DNA from: Pseudooceanicola spongiae
GTDB lineage: Bacteria > Pseudomonadota > Alphaproteobacteria > Rhodobacterales > Rhodobacteraceae
Reading direction: 5' to 3'
Assembly (NCBI RefSeq): GCF_014899185.1
Contig: NZ_CP045201.1
Span: forward strand, 4,007,501 to 4,071,500
Length of the DNA: 64,000 bases
The notes beneath the pieces were generated by a model that worked only from the letters and a program-made list of their open reading frames with translations, was not told the origin of the DNA and did not search any database. Shown here piece by piece: positions 28,941 to 37,850 of this stretch. Position 1 is the stretch's first letter; every line of letters begins with the position of its first letter. The translations under genes were made by a program, and so were the position numbers.

Positions 28941-29978
28941 CTATCCCTCGCTCGGGGGCAGATTTTCGCGCAGCACGATGTCGAGCTTGATGGGCGGCAC
29001 GGCGGCCTCGGGGCTGCGGATCGCGGCGATCGCACGGTCGATCAGCGCGGCGGGGTCTGTGTTGAAGACCACGTCGAGCGTGCCCTGCAGCAGCGCGCGC
29101 CGCGTGTCCGGCGTCAACCCATGGCCGATGAAGACGATGTCATGGCGCTGGTGTTCGGACAGCGCCCGCGCGATGCCGCCCGACGATCCGCCGACGTTGT
29201 AGATGCCGACGAGGTCTGGGTGCTGCTCCAACAGCTCGACCGTGTGGCGGTAGTTCTGGCCGCTGTCGTCGTGCCCCTCGCGCATGCCAACGACGCGCAG
29301 ATGGGGGAACAGCTCCTCCTGAATCGACAGGAACCCGGCTTCACGCTCGGAGTGGGCGCGGTAGTGGCGCGAGCCTGCGACCAGCGCCACCGCGCCGGTC
29401 TTATGCGTCACGAACCGCCCCAGAAGATAGCCGGCGGAGCGCCCGACGCCGCGATTTTCCATGCCGACATAAGCAGATACGCCCGGATGCCCGAGGTCGG
29501 AGACGATGCTGACCAGCTGCGTGCCAGCGCGCGCCACGTCGCTGACGGCTTCGCGCACATCCGGGTGATCGAGCCCGAAAAACGCGATGCCATCGGCCCA
29601 GCGGGCATTGCGGCGCAGCGCGTCGGCCAGCGCGGTGGGATCGAAGCCTTCGATGAAGAAACAGCGCAGCTCGGGCGCGCCTTCGCTGTTCTGGGCGACG
29701 CGGGCGCGCACCATCTCGCCCAACAGCCGCAGATAGGGGTTGGAGCCGGAGGGCAGCAGGAAGACGATATTGGGCGGGCGGGTCGCGTCAAAGGCGGCCA
29801 GGTCCTCGGCACTCAGCAGGCCGATGTCGCGGGCGACAGAGAGGACATGGCGGCGGGTGCGCTCCTTCACGCCCTTGCGGCGGTTGATGACCCGGTCGAC
29901 GGTGGCCAGCGACACGCCCGCCCGCGCGGCAAGGTCGCTGAGCTGGGGGCGGAAAAGCTGCTCGGAAACCTCAGACAC
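28941..29978 (-). CDS. LacI-family transcriptional regulator
   Basis: 345 residues. The N-terminal LacI helix-turn-helix is LSDLAARAGVSLATVDRVIN, followed by a periplasmic-binding-protein-like sensor domain (PPNIVFLLPSGSNPYL onward). The GTG start at 29978 has GAGGGG 7 nt upstream and is preferred over a TTG 15 nt earlier. It is divergent from the TRAP/RuBisCO-like operon and most likely represses it until a sugar-acid ligand binds. Confidence 0.9.
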   Translation of the reverse strand: MSEVSEQLFRPQLSDLAARAGVSLATVDRVINRRKGVKERTRRHVLSVARDIGLLSAEDLAAFDATRPPNIVFLLPSGSNPYLRLLGEMVRARVAQNSEGAPELRCFFIEGFDPTALADALRRNARWADGIAFFGLDHPDVREAVSDVARAGTQLVSIVSDLGHPGVSAYVGMENRGVGRSAGYLLGRFVTHKTGAVALVAGSRHYRAHSEREAGFLSIQEELFPHLRVVGMREGHDDSGQNYRHTVELLEQHPDLVGIYNVGGSSGGIARALSEHQRHDIVFIGHGLTPDTRRALLQGTLDVVFNTDPAALIDRAIAAIRSPEAAVPPIKLDIVLRENLPPSEG

Positions 29979-30003
29979 GTCAAAACCCCTCAATCCAAAG
30001 ACT

Positions 30004-30039
30004 TTGACTTAGGGTGAGGGGAAATTTAGCCTTGGTCAA
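30004..30039. promoter_or_regulatory. Possible promoter/operator between LacI regulator and TRAP operon
   Basis: A TTGACT hexamer (30004-30009) and a small palindrome CTTG-GT-CAAG (30031-30040) lie in the divergent gap. The palindrome could be a LacI-type operator. The -10 element is not clear. Confidence 0.3.
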
Positions 30040-30153
30040 GAGTGGGAGAAGACTGTTTCAGAGGCTTTGGGATATGGGATGCAGTGGGCTTTGGCCCCTC
30101 AAAACCCATCAATATCGCTGCTGGGCAAAGCGTCGAAATCCAGGGAGGATGAT

Positions 30154-31167
30154 ATGACACAAATCGACAAGATGAACCGCCGGTCGGTCTTGGCCATGGG
30201 CGCCGGGGCGGCCTTGGTGGCCGGTCTGCCGATGGCGGCGAGCGCCAAGACCACGCTGCGCTATGGCCATAACAACGAACCCGCCAGCGTCGCCGGCGCA
30301 CAGGCCGACTGGTTCGCCGAAGCGCTGGCCGAGGCCTCGGGCGGCGATATGGACGTGCAGGTTTTCCCGGCCAGCCAGCTGGGCAAACTGCAGGAACTGG
30401 CGGAGGCGGTCAGCCTTGGCACCATCGCGTTTTCGCACAACACGGCGGGGGGTATCGGGTCGCTCTATGAGCCGTTCGGCGCGCTCGACACGCCGTACCT
30501 GTACCGCGACGTCGACCATCTGATGAAGGTGACGGATGTGAACTCGCCCGTCATGCAGATGCTGAACGAAGGGCTGATTGCGGCGGCGGGCGTGCGGGTG
30601 ATCTATTCGCATTACTTCGGCAAGCGGAACCTGACCTGCAACAAAGCGATCCGGACTCCGGCGGATCTGGCGGGGGTGAAAATCCGCGCCGTGCCGTTCC
30701 CGATGTATACCACGGCGGTCGAGGGCATGGGCGCGGTTGCCGTACCGGTCGACTGGTCCGAGGTGCCGACGGCGCTGGCGACAGGCGTGGTGCAGGGGCA
30801 GGAAAACCCGGTCAACGTGGTGCTGAACGTCAAGCTGTATGAGGTTCAGAAGAACCTGATGCTGACCGGACATATGACGAACGCCGAGATGGTCGTGATG
30901 AACGAGGGCGTCTGGCAGGGGCTGAGCGCCGATCAGCAAGCCGCCGTGCAAACCGCAGCTGAGGCGACGCGGATCAAGGCAACCAAGGCGATCCTTGATA
31001 ACGAGGAGGCCGAGACGCAGGCGCTGCGCGACCTCGGGATGACGGTGATCGGCGCCGAAGAGGGGCTGGATATCGACGCCTTCCGCGCGTCGGTCAGCGC
31101 TCTGGTCAACGACCGCTTTGGCGAGCGCTACGGCGAGATCTACGACATGATCGGGAAAATCGCCTGA
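30154..31167 (+). CDS. TRAP transporter solute-binding protein (DctP family)
   Basis: 337 residues with a leader containing twin Arg and a hydrophobic stretch (NRRSVLAMGAGAALVAG) ending MAASA; export may be by Tat or Sec. The mature part has the DctP fold (RYGHNNEPASVAGAQADWFAE) and the GVKIRAVPFPMYTTAVEGMGA ligand helix region. The ATG follows GGGAGG. It captures an organic or sugar acid for the DctQM permease encoded next. The genes downstream point to an acid sugar. Confidence 0.9.
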   Translation: MTQIDKMNRRSVLAMGAGAALVAGLPMAASAKTTLRYGHNNEPASVAGAQADWFAEALAEASGGDMDVQVFPASQLGKLQELAEAVSLGTIAFSHNTAGGIGSLYEPFGALDTPYLYRDVDHLMKVTDVNSPVMQMLNEGLIAAAGVRVIYSHYFGKRNLTCNKAIRTPADLAGVKIRAVPFPMYTTAVEGMGAVAVPVDWSEVPTALATGVVQGQENPVNVVLNVKLYEVQKNLMLTGHMTNAEMVVMNEGVWQGLSADQQAAVQTAAEATRIKATKAILDNEEAETQALRDLGMTVIGAEEGLDIDAFRASVSALVNDRFGERYGEIYDMIGKIA

Positions 31168-31685
31168 TGTCCGCATTGAACACCGGTCGCGCCTGTCTGG
31201 CGCGGCTGACTGAGGTCGGGGTCGGCCTCGGGATGGCCCTGCTGGCGGTGATGGCGACGCTGGTCGTCGTGCAGGTCGGCGCGCGCAATCTGCTGGATCT
31301 GGGGCTGCCCTGGGCGGACGAGCTGGCGCGGTTTTGCGGCATCGGCATGGTGTTTCTGAGCATTCCCGCGCTGGCGAGCCAGCGGGTGCTGGTCTCGGTC
31401 ACCATGGTGCCGGACATGCTGGGACGGCGGGCGCAGATGGCCTCGGCCGTGATCTCGGATCTGTCGGTGCTGGTCTGCGCGGCGCTGCTGCTCTGGGGGT
31501 TTGCCGAGTTTCTGCCGCGGGCGGGTAAGTTCCTGACTCCGGCGCTGCAATTGCCGAACTATTTTTACTACAGCCTCGCGCTGATCGGGACGGCTGTGCT
31601 GGCCGTGGTCATGGCGTTTCGCCTGATCGAGCTGCTGACAGGCCGCTTGCCCGAAATTTCCGATCCGGTGGATATCCCGCAATGA
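31167..31685 (+). CDS. TRAP transporter small permease (DctQ)
   Basis: 172 residues with four membrane segments. The family stretch around LPWADELARFCGIGMVF is present. Its start overlaps the DctP stop (TGATG) and its end overlaps DctM by 4 nt, so expression is tightly coupled. It forms the membrane complex with DctM. Confidence 0.9.
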   Translation: MSALNTGRACLARLTEVGVGLGMALLAVMATLVVVQVGARNLLDLGLPWADELARFCGIGMVFLSIPALASQRVLVSVTMVPDMLGRRAQMASAVISDLSVLVCAALLLWGFAEFLPRAGKFLTPALQLPNYFYYSLALIGTAVLAVVMAFRLIELLTGRLPEISDPVDIPQ

Positions 31686-32959
31686 GCCTGCTTCTTCTGA
31701 CTTTGTTCCTGGGGCTGCTGGTCCTGGGTGCGCCGGTTGCCGTGGCGCTGGCGCTGCCCTCGGCCGTGGTGATCATCAGCCAAGGGCTGCCGGTCTCGGT
31801 GTTGGCGCAACGCTCGCTGAACGCGCTCGACAGCTCGCCCCTGCTGGCGGTGCCGCTGTTTATTCTGGCCGCCAGCCTGCTGAACGCCATGGGGGTAACG
31901 ACGCATCTGTTCGATCTGGTGCGGATGATCTTCGGGCGGTTTCGCGGCGCGCTGGCGCAGGTCAGCATCTTTGTCAGCCTGATCTTCTCTGGCATCTCTG
32001 GCGCGGCGCTGGCCGATATCGGGGCGCTCGGCAAGATCCAGATCGACCAGATGAAAAAGCAGGGCTACCGCGAGGATTTCGCGGCCGGGCTGACCGTGGC
32101 CGCGGCGACCATCGGGCCAATCTTTCCGCCGTCGATCCCGATCATCATCTACGCCAGCGTCGCCAATGTCAGCGCGGTGAAGCTGCTGCTGGCGGGGATC
32201 GTGCCGGCGCTGCTGCTGACGGTTCTGCTGATGGTGCAGGTCGCCATCGTCGCCCGCGTCAAGGGGCTGCCGCGCGACACCATCCGCCCGAAACCGAGTG
32301 ATGTGGCGAAGAAATTCGTCGTCTCCTTTCCCGCCCTGATGGCGCCGGTGCTGCTGATCGGCGGCCTCATGAGCGGCTATTTCGGACCGACCGAGGTGGC
32401 GGGAGTCACTGTCGCCTATGCGTTGGTGATCGGCTTAGGCCTCTACCGTTCGCTGAGCATCCGCAACGTGCTGCTGGCGCTGCGCGAGACGGTCGAGGCG
32501 ACGGCGAACATCCTGTTCATCGTCGCGGCGGCGGCGCTGTTTGCCTGGGTGCTGACGCTGGACATGGTGCCGATGAAGGCCAGTGCCTTCTTGCTGAGCC
32601 TGACCGACAATCCGCTGCTGTTGCTGCTGCTGGTCAATATCCTGCTGCTGGTGGTGGGGATGTTTCTGGAGAGCATCGCCGCCATCCTGATCGTCGCGCC
32701 GATCATCGCACCGGCGCTGGTGCAGGCCGGGGTCGACCCGCTGCAACTGGGCATCGTCTTCGTGCTGAACCTGATGATCGGGCTGCTGACGCCGCCGGTG
32801 GGCATGAGCCTCTACATGATCTCGATCATCACCAGGATGCCGATTGGCACCGTCATTCGCGGCGTCATGCCGTTCTTCCTCCCCCTTCTGGTGGCCCTTG
32901 TCGTGGTCTCGGCCGTTCCGGCCCTGTCGACATGGCTGCCCAATCACCTGATGCAATGA
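31682..32959 (+). CDS. TRAP transporter large permease (DctM)
   Basis: 425 residues with about 12 hydrophobic segments. Typical motifs are GAPVAVALALPS, FSGISGAALADIGALG, AAATIGPIFPPSIPIIIY and GLLTPPVGMSLY. It is the ion-coupled translocating subunit of the TRAP system encoded by the two preceding genes. The VOC gene follows 10 nt after its stop. Confidence 0.93.
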   Translation: MSLLLLTLFLGLLVLGAPVAVALALPSAVVIISQGLPVSVLAQRSLNALDSSPLLAVPLFILAASLLNAMGVTTHLFDLVRMIFGRFRGALAQVSIFVSLIFSGISGAALADIGALGKIQIDQMKKQGYREDFAAGLTVAAATIGPIFPPSIPIIIYASVANVSAVKLLLAGIVPALLLTVLLMVQVAIVARVKGLPRDTIRPKPSDVAKKFVVSFPALMAPVLLIGGLMSGYFGPTEVAGVTVAYALVIGLGLYRSLSIRNVLLALRETVEATANILFIVAAAALFAWVLTLDMVPMKASAFLLSLTDNPLLLLLLVNILLLVVGMFLESIAAILIVAPIIAPALVQAGVDPLQLGIVFVLNLMIGLLTPPVGMSLYMISIITRMPIGTVIRGVMPFFLPLLVALVVVSAVPALSTWLPNHLMQ

Positions 32960-32969
32960 GGCTGCTGAC

Positions 32970-33509
32970 ATGAGCACTTTTCTGGGTCCGATCCGCCAGC
33001 TCGGCTACGTCGTCGACGATATCGAGGCGGGCATGAGGCACTGGTCCGAGGTCATGGGCGTCGGCCCGTGGTTCTATAACCCACAGGTTCCCATCGAGAA
33101 TTACCTGTTCGATGGCGAGAGCTATCAGCCGCATAACTCGGTCGCGCTGGCCAATTCCGGCGAGATGCAGGTGGAGCTGATCCAGTGCCGCAACGATGTG
33201 CCCTCGATGTACCGCGACTTTATGGCGAAGGGGCTGCGCGGGTTGCAGCATGTGGCTTTCTGGACCAAGCAATATGAGGCCGATCTGCAGATGATGCTGG
33301 ACCGGGGCTTTACCCTGAAGATGTCGGGCGAGGTCGGGGTGAACGGGCGGTTCGCCTATTTCGCTGAGGAGCATCATCCGGGCACCGTGATCGAGCTGTC
33401 CGAGGTGCTGGGGCCAAAGGGTACGATGTTCGACATGATCCGCGCGGCCAGCGTCGATTGGGACGGCAGCGACCCCGTGCGCCCGTTCCCCGACCTGAGC
33501 AAACTGTAA
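32970..33509 (+). CDS. VOC-superfamily (glyoxalase-fold) protein
   Basis: 179 residues with two beta-alpha-beta-beta-beta modules. IRQLGYVVDDIEAGMRHWSEVMGVGPWF opens the first, and GLQHVAFWTK opens the second. The family uses a metal bound by His/Glu (methylmalonyl-CoA epimerase, glyoxalase I, dioxygenases). Here H in LQHVAFW and E in TVIELSEVLG are candidate ligands. It sits between the TRAP genes and the RuBisCO-like gene with 10 and 4 nt gaps, so it probably acts on an intermediate of the same pathway, for instance as epimerase or isomerase. The reaction is not known. Confidence 0.8.
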   Translation: MSTFLGPIRQLGYVVDDIEAGMRHWSEVMGVGPWFYNPQVPIENYLFDGESYQPHNSVALANSGEMQVELIQCRNDVPSMYRDFMAKGLRGLQHVAFWTKQYEADLQMMLDRGFTLKMSGEVGVNGRFAYFAEEHHPGTVIELSEVLGPKGTMFDMIRAASVDWDGSDPVRPFPDLSKL

Positions 33510-33513
33510 GCCC

Positions 33514-34779
33514 ATGGAACGGGTCATCGCGGAATACCTGCTGGAAACGCCTGTCGACGTCGCGCGCGTCGCGGCGATGATGGCGGGCGAGCAGTCCAGC
33601 GGCACCTTCGTGCGCGTCGCGGGCGAAACGGATGAGCTGCGCGCGCGCGCCGCTGCCGAGGTGCTGTCGGTTGAGGTGCTGAGCGAGGGCGAGGCGCCGA
33701 CGCTGGCCTCGGCCTTTCTGCAACGGGCGCAGGCCTGCGGGCCTTGGCGCTTCGCGCGCGTCCGTATCGCCTTTCCCACAGGCAATATCGGCCGAAACCT
33801 TGCGACGCTGGCGGCAACCGTTTCAGGTAATCTCTACGACATTGGCGAGGTGACGGGGCTGAAGCTGGTGTCGCTGGAGATCCCCGCCAGTTACCGTGCC
33901 CGCTATGCGCTGCCCGCGCATGGCATCGCAGGCACGCGCGCCAGCACCGGCGTGCAGCGCCGCCCGATCTTCGGGACGATCCTCAAGCCAAACGTCGGTC
34001 TGCGCAGTGCCGAGATCGCCGCGCTGGTGGATCGTCTCTGCGCGGCGGGTGTCGATTTCATCAAGGATGACGAGGTGTGCGCCAACCCCGACTGGGCGCC
34101 TCTGGCCGAGCGTATTCCTGCGGTGATGGCCGTCATTCGCAAGTGGCGCGAGGCGACCGGGCGTCAGGTGATGATGGCCTTCAACATCAGCGACGAGGTC
34201 GACGCGATGCGCCGCCATGCCGATCTGGTGGCCGCTGAGGGCGGCACCTGCGTCATGGCCAGCATGAACTGGGTCGGCCTGTCGGGTATGGAGACCCTGC
34301 GCGCCCATACGCCGCTGGCGATCCACGCGCATCGCAACGGCTTTGGCGCGATGAGCCGCCACCCCCGGCTGGGCATGGGCTTTCAGGCCTACCACACGCT
34401 CTACCGTCTGGCGGGGATTGACCACATGCATGTCCATGGCATCGGAGGCAAATTCGTCGACAGCGCCGAGGAGGTGACCGAGGCCGCCCGCGCCTGCCTG
34501 CAGCCGCTCTGCGTCGATGGCCCGCAGGATCAGGTGATGCCCGCCTTCAGCTCCGGCCAGTGGGCCGGGACCCTGCCGGTGACGCTGGAGGCCGCGCAAA
34601 GCCCCGATCTGATGTTCATGTGCGGCGGTGGGATCCTGGCGCATCCCGACGGAGCGGAGGCCGGGATCGACAGCCTGCGTGACGCCTATGCGGCGGTACA
34701 GGACGGGCTGACACTGCAGGAGGCGGCAAAGACGCGGCCTGCTCTGGCCGCGGCCATCGGGTTTTTCGGGGGGCACTGA
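33514..34779 (+). CDS. RuBisCO-like protein, candidate 3-oxo-isoapionate-4-phosphate decarboxylase type
   Basis: 421 residues of the RuBisCO large-subunit superfamily. It keeps the substrate Lys in FGTILKPNVGL, the carbamylated-Lys/Asp/Glu metal motif FIKDDEV, HAHRNGFGA, HVHGIGGKF, the SSGQWAGTL loop and a GGG phosphate-binding loop (CGGGILAHP). So it is likely an active Mg-enolase/decarboxylase, not a structural remnant. RuBisCO-like proteins next to DUF1537 kinases are known in D-apionate catabolism (OiaX with OiaK). The 1-nt overlap with the DUF1537 gene supports that type. The exact substrate is unproven, and it is not a CO2-fixing RuBisCO in this context. Confidence 0.8.
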   Translation: MERVIAEYLLETPVDVARVAAMMAGEQSSGTFVRVAGETDELRARAAAEVLSVEVLSEGEAPTLASAFLQRAQACGPWRFARVRIAFPTGNIGRNLATLAATVSGNLYDIGEVTGLKLVSLEIPASYRARYALPAHGIAGTRASTGVQRRPIFGTILKPNVGLRSAEIAALVDRLCAAGVDFIKDDEVCANPDWAPLAERIPAVMAVIRKWREATGRQVMMAFNISDEVDAMRRHADLVAAEGGTCVMASMNWVGLSGMETLRAHTPLAIHAHRNGFGAMSRHPRLGMGFQAYHTLYRLAGIDHMHVHGIGGKFVDSAEEVTEAARACLQPLCVDGPQDQVMPAFSSGQWAGTLPVTLEAAQSPDLMFMCGGGILAHPDGAEAGIDSLRDAYAAVQDGLTLQEAAKTRPALAAAIGFFGGH

Positions 34780-36014
34780 TGGCACCGGTTGTCTTCATCG
34801 GGGATGATTTCACCGGCGCCTCGGACACGCTGGCGACCTTTGCACGCGCAGGCTGGCGGGCCCGGCTGTTCCTAAAACCCCCGAGTGCAAGGGAGGCGGA
34901 GGGTCTGGAGGTCGTCGGCCTCGCCACCGCCCTGCGCGCCATGGGTCCGGATGAGGCGCTGCGCGAGATTGCCGGGGTCTGGCCCTCGCTGGCGGCGCTG
35001 AGCCCGACCCGGGTGCACCTCAAGGTCTGCTCGACCTTCGACAGCCACCCCGAGATCGGCTCTATCGGGGCGGTGGCGCGGGCGCTTGAGACGGCCTTTC
35101 AGCCGGATCTTGTGGCGGTGCTCGGTGGCCAGCCCAGCCTCGGCCGCTACGCCGTCTTCGGCACGCTGTTCGCGCGCGCGCCCGACGGGGTGGTCTATCG
35201 CCTCGACCGACATCCAATCATGCGCAACCACCCGCTGACCCCGATGCGCGAGGCCGATCTGACCCGCCATCTGGCGGCGCAGGGGCTGACCGGTCTGACC
35301 CTGATCAGCGCACCACAGTCCAGCGACCTGCCGCAGGCGCTGAGTGCTGAGCGGCGCGTCTTCCTCGATGCCATCTCGCAGGTGCATATCCGCAAGATCG
35401 GCGCGGCGCTGGCGCTGCGGGGCGGTCGGCAATTGCTGATCGGCTCCAGTTCCGTCGCCGAAGCCCTGACCTGGGAAGAGAGCGACCGCATCGCGCACTC
35501 CGCGCCCCTGATCGCACCCCCCAACGGGCGGGTGCTGGTCTTCGCGGGCAGCCGGTCGGCACTGACACAGGCGCAGGTCGCTGCCGCCACGAGCTTCGCC
35601 CGCCTGCTTGTGATACCGCAAGCCCTGCGCCCCGGCGCCGCGGTCGAGGCAGAGGCGGCGGCCCTGCTGGGGCAGGGGAAGCCAGTGCTGCTGCACCTTG
35701 ATCCGCAAACCGACTACGCCATGCCGCCCGAGCGTCTGGCGGCCCTCTCAAGCGCCCTGCTGGCCCGGGTTGTCGCGCGCCAGCCCGTCGGCTGGCTCGG
35801 CATTGCGGGGGGCGATACCTCAAGCCGGATCTGCGCCGCACTCGACATGAGCGCCATCGACTACCTCGCAGCGATTGCACCGGGCGTCGGGTTGTGCCGG
35901 GCCGTGCATGGAAACGCCGCAATGAACGGCATGCGCCTGATGCTGAAGGGCGGCCAGATGGGCGACGACACCCTGTTCGACACCTTCGCCGCCCTGGCCC
36001 GGCAAGACGCCTGA
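34779..36014 (+). CDS. DUF1537 four-carbon acid-sugar kinase family protein
   Basis: 411 residues with the N-terminal sugar-acid-binding motif FIGDDFTGASD and the C-terminal ATP-binding motif GIAGGDTSSRI, both diagnostic for the DUF1537 kinases (OtnK, DtnK, OiaK). These phosphorylate tetronates, 3-oxo-tetronates or 3-oxo-isoapionate. Its start overlaps the RuBisCO-like gene stop, which favours an OiaK-like role: making the phosphorylated 3-oxo acid that the RuBisCO-like enzyme cleaves. It is the last gene of the operon. Confidence 0.88.
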   Translation: MAPVVFIGDDFTGASDTLATFARAGWRARLFLKPPSAREAEGLEVVGLATALRAMGPDEALREIAGVWPSLAALSPTRVHLKVCSTFDSHPEIGSIGAVARALETAFQPDLVAVLGGQPSLGRYAVFGTLFARAPDGVVYRLDRHPIMRNHPLTPMREADLTRHLAAQGLTGLTLISAPQSSDLPQALSAERRVFLDAISQVHIRKIGAALALRGGRQLLIGSSSVAEALTWEESDRIAHSAPLIAPPNGRVLVFAGSRSALTQAQVAAATSFARLLVIPQALRPGAAVEAEAAALLGQGKPVLLHLDPQTDYAMPPERLAALSSALLARVVARQPVGWLGIAGGDTSSRICAALDMSAIDYLAAIAPGVGLCRAVHGNAAMNGMRLMLKGGQMGDDTLFDTFAALARQDA

Positions 36015-36192
36015 CCCCCCACCCCCAAAAGCCACCCTTTTCAAAACTGGCCGAAAAAGCGCCTTTCGTCAGCGGTTTCAGCGGGCTTCCGCCCTTTTTC
36101 ACGCCGCAGCCCGCCCACAATCGCCGGAATGCCTTTTTCCCGGGTCTGCGGCGGTTGAACCTTCTTTCCATGTTCGGATAACAGGCACCTCT

Positions 36193-36219
36193 CCGCAGAC
36201 GGTCCTCCCCCGTCTGCGG
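36193..36219 (+). terminator. Hairpin after the RuBisCO-like/DUF1537 operon
   Basis: Perfect 10-bp stem CCGCAGACGG / CCGTCTGCGG with a 7-nt loop, followed by TTT. It could terminate the plus-strand operon although it is 180 nt past the stop. Confidence 0.5.
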
Positions 36220-36254
36220 TTTCCCGGCGCCGCCTTAGGGCTGCTTCGGGGCTT

Positions 36255-36303
36255 ACCGGGGCCGGCCCTGCGCATCCTCCTCCCGGCGCACACCGGCCCC
36301 GGT
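36255..36303. repeat. Long-looped inverted repeat
   Basis: Perfect 11-bp arms ACCGGGGCCGG (36255-36265) and CCGGCCCCGGT (36293-36303) with a 27-nt loop, then TTT. It is part of the structured gap between convergent genes and may act as a second terminator. Confidence 0.6.
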
Positions 36304-36360
36304 TTCCCGACACCCCCTCCCGACACCGGGCCAGCGCACCCGGCACCCCTGTCATCTTGC

Positions 36361-36402
36361 CAGAAATACTTCGGGGGGCCGCAGGCGGGGGCAGCGCCCC
36401 CT
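36361..36402. repeat. GC-rich intergenic dyad, second copy of the ATATTT-type element
   Basis: Read on the minus strand it gives GGGGGC-GCT-GCCCCC, then CCCCCCGAAGTATTTCTG, resembling the element at 23994-24027. It lies 13 nt after the aldehyde dehydrogenase stop, the place where a terminator-like element is expected. Confidence 0.55.
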
Positions 36403-36414
36403 CCGCGCTGCCAG

Positions 36415-37839
36415 TTAGTGGGCAATCATGATGTGACGCGCGACGGTATAGTCCTCCAGCGCATACATCGACAGATCCTTGCCATAGCCGGACTGCTTGA
36501 ACCCGCCGTGCGGCATCTCGTTGGCCAGCATGAAGTGGGTGTTGATCCAGGTGCAGCCATATTGCAGCCGCGCCGCCGCCTCCATCGCCCGCCCGACATC
36601 CCCGGTCCAGACCGAGGAGGCGAGGCCGTAGCCGCTGTCATTGGCCCATCTGATCGCCTGATCCGGCTCCTCGAACCGCGTCACCGACACCACCGGCCCG
36701 AAGACCTCGCGCTGCACGATCTCATCCTCCTGCCGCGCCCCGGCAATCACCGTCGGTTTGTAGTAGAAACCGGGGCCCTCCTGCACCGCGCCCCCCGTGG
36801 CGATCTCGACATGGCTCAGCTCGGCGGCGCGCTGCACAAAGCTCGCCACCCGGTCGCGCTGCCGCTGCGAAATCAGAGGCGGGATCTCGTTCAGGCTGTC
36901 ATCGGCATTGTCATAAACGATGGACGAGACCGCATCGGCCAGCGCACTCACCAGCCGGTCGTGGATCTTCGCCCCGGCATAGATCCGGCAGGCGGCAGTG
37001 CAATCCTGCCCGGCGTTGTAATAGCCGAACGCCCGCACCCCGGCGACCACGCGCTCCAGATCCGCATCATCAAACACGATGACGGGGGCCTTGCCGCCCA
37101 GCTCCAGATGCGTCCGTTTCAGGGATTTCGACGCCGCTTGCAGCACCTTGCGCCCCGTGGCGACGTCACCGGTGATCGACACCATATCGACGCCGGGATG
37201 GTTGATCAGCGCATTGCCCACGCTCGCCCCCTGTCCGGTGATCACGTTCACCACCCCCTCGGGCAGGATCCCCGACAGGATGCGCGCGAAGGCCAGTGCG
37301 GTCAGCGGTGTCTGCTCGGAGGGCTTCATCACCACCGTATTGCCGCCCGCCAGCGCCGGGGCCAGCTTCCACGCCATCATCATCAGCGGATAGTTCCAGG
37401 GCGCAATCGAGGCCACGACGCCGATCGCATCGCGCCGGATCATCGAGGTATGGCCCGCCAGATATTCCCCCGCCAGCGGGCCGGACATGTTGCGCACCGC
37501 GCCCGCGAAGAAGCGGAAGCAATCGGCGACGCCCGGGATCTCGTCCCCCAAGACCGCGTGATAGGGCTTGCCGCAGTTGAGCGCCTCCAGCCGGGCCAGC
37601 TCCTCGCCCGCCGCTTCCACCGCATCGGCAATTGCCAGCAGCTTGGCCGAACGTTCGCCCGGGGTGGTGCGCGACCAGCCGGGAAAAGCGGCGCGGGCGG
37701 CGGCGACGGCCCGGTCGATCTGGTCCGTGTTCGCCTCGGGCATCAGCAGGATCACCTCGCCCGTACGCGGGTTCAGCACCTTTTCCTCGACCTCGGTGCC
37801 AGCCTCGAAGCCGCTGCCGATCAGCATGTTGGTGTCCAT
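36415..37839 (-). CDS. Gamma-aminobutyraldehyde dehydrogenase, PatD/YdcW-like
   Basis: 474 residues, the same length as E. coli YdcW. NAD-dependent aldehyde dehydrogenase with the general base in [10 protein letters not shown] and nucleophile Cys in [11 protein letters not shown]. It would oxidise 4-aminobutyraldehyde (from putrescine) to 4-aminobutyrate, or a similar aminoaldehyde or betaine aldehyde. The gene order with the four ABC genes upstream equals ydcSTUVW. ATG 37839 has GGAGGA just upstream; an ATG at 37854 overlaps the permease stop. Confidence 0.85.
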   Translation of the reverse strand: MDTNMLIGSGFEAGTEVEEKVLNPRTGEVILLMPEANTDQIDRAVAAARAAFPGWSRTTPGERSAKLLAIADAVEAAGEELARLEALNCGKPYHAVLGDEIPGVADCFRFFAGAVRNMSGPLAGEYLAGHTSMIRRDAIGVVASIAPWNYPLMMMAWKLAPALAGGNTVVMKPSEQTPLTALAFARILSGILPEGVVNVITGQGASVGNALINHPGVDMVSITGDVATGRKVLQAASKSLKRTHLELGGKAPVIVFDDADLERVVAGVRAFGYYNAGQDCTAACRIYAGAKIHDRLVSALADAVSSIVYDNADDSLNEIPPLISQRQRDRVASFVQRAAELSHVEIATGGAVQEGPGFYYKPTVIAGARQEDEIVQREVFGPVVSVTRFEEPDQAIRWANDSGYGLASSVWTGDVGRAMEAAARLQYGCTWINTHFMLANEMPHGGFKQSGYGKDLSMYALEDYTVARHIMIAH

Positions 37840-37850
37840 GTTTTCCTCCG

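Larger units (their letters stand above)
36015..36414. other. Non-coding, strongly structured intergenic region
   Basis: Between two convergent genes. It holds a short T-rich part (36045-36170) and three GC-rich dyads, at 36193-36219, 36255-36303 and 36361-36402. I see no gene. Confidence 0.7.

Noticed and set aside
33514..34779. True RuBisCO for CO2 fixation
   Set aside because: Although metal-site residues are present, there is no small subunit, phosphoribulokinase or other Calvin-cycle gene. The context (DUF1537 kinase, TRAP importer) is that of RuBisCO-like proteins.
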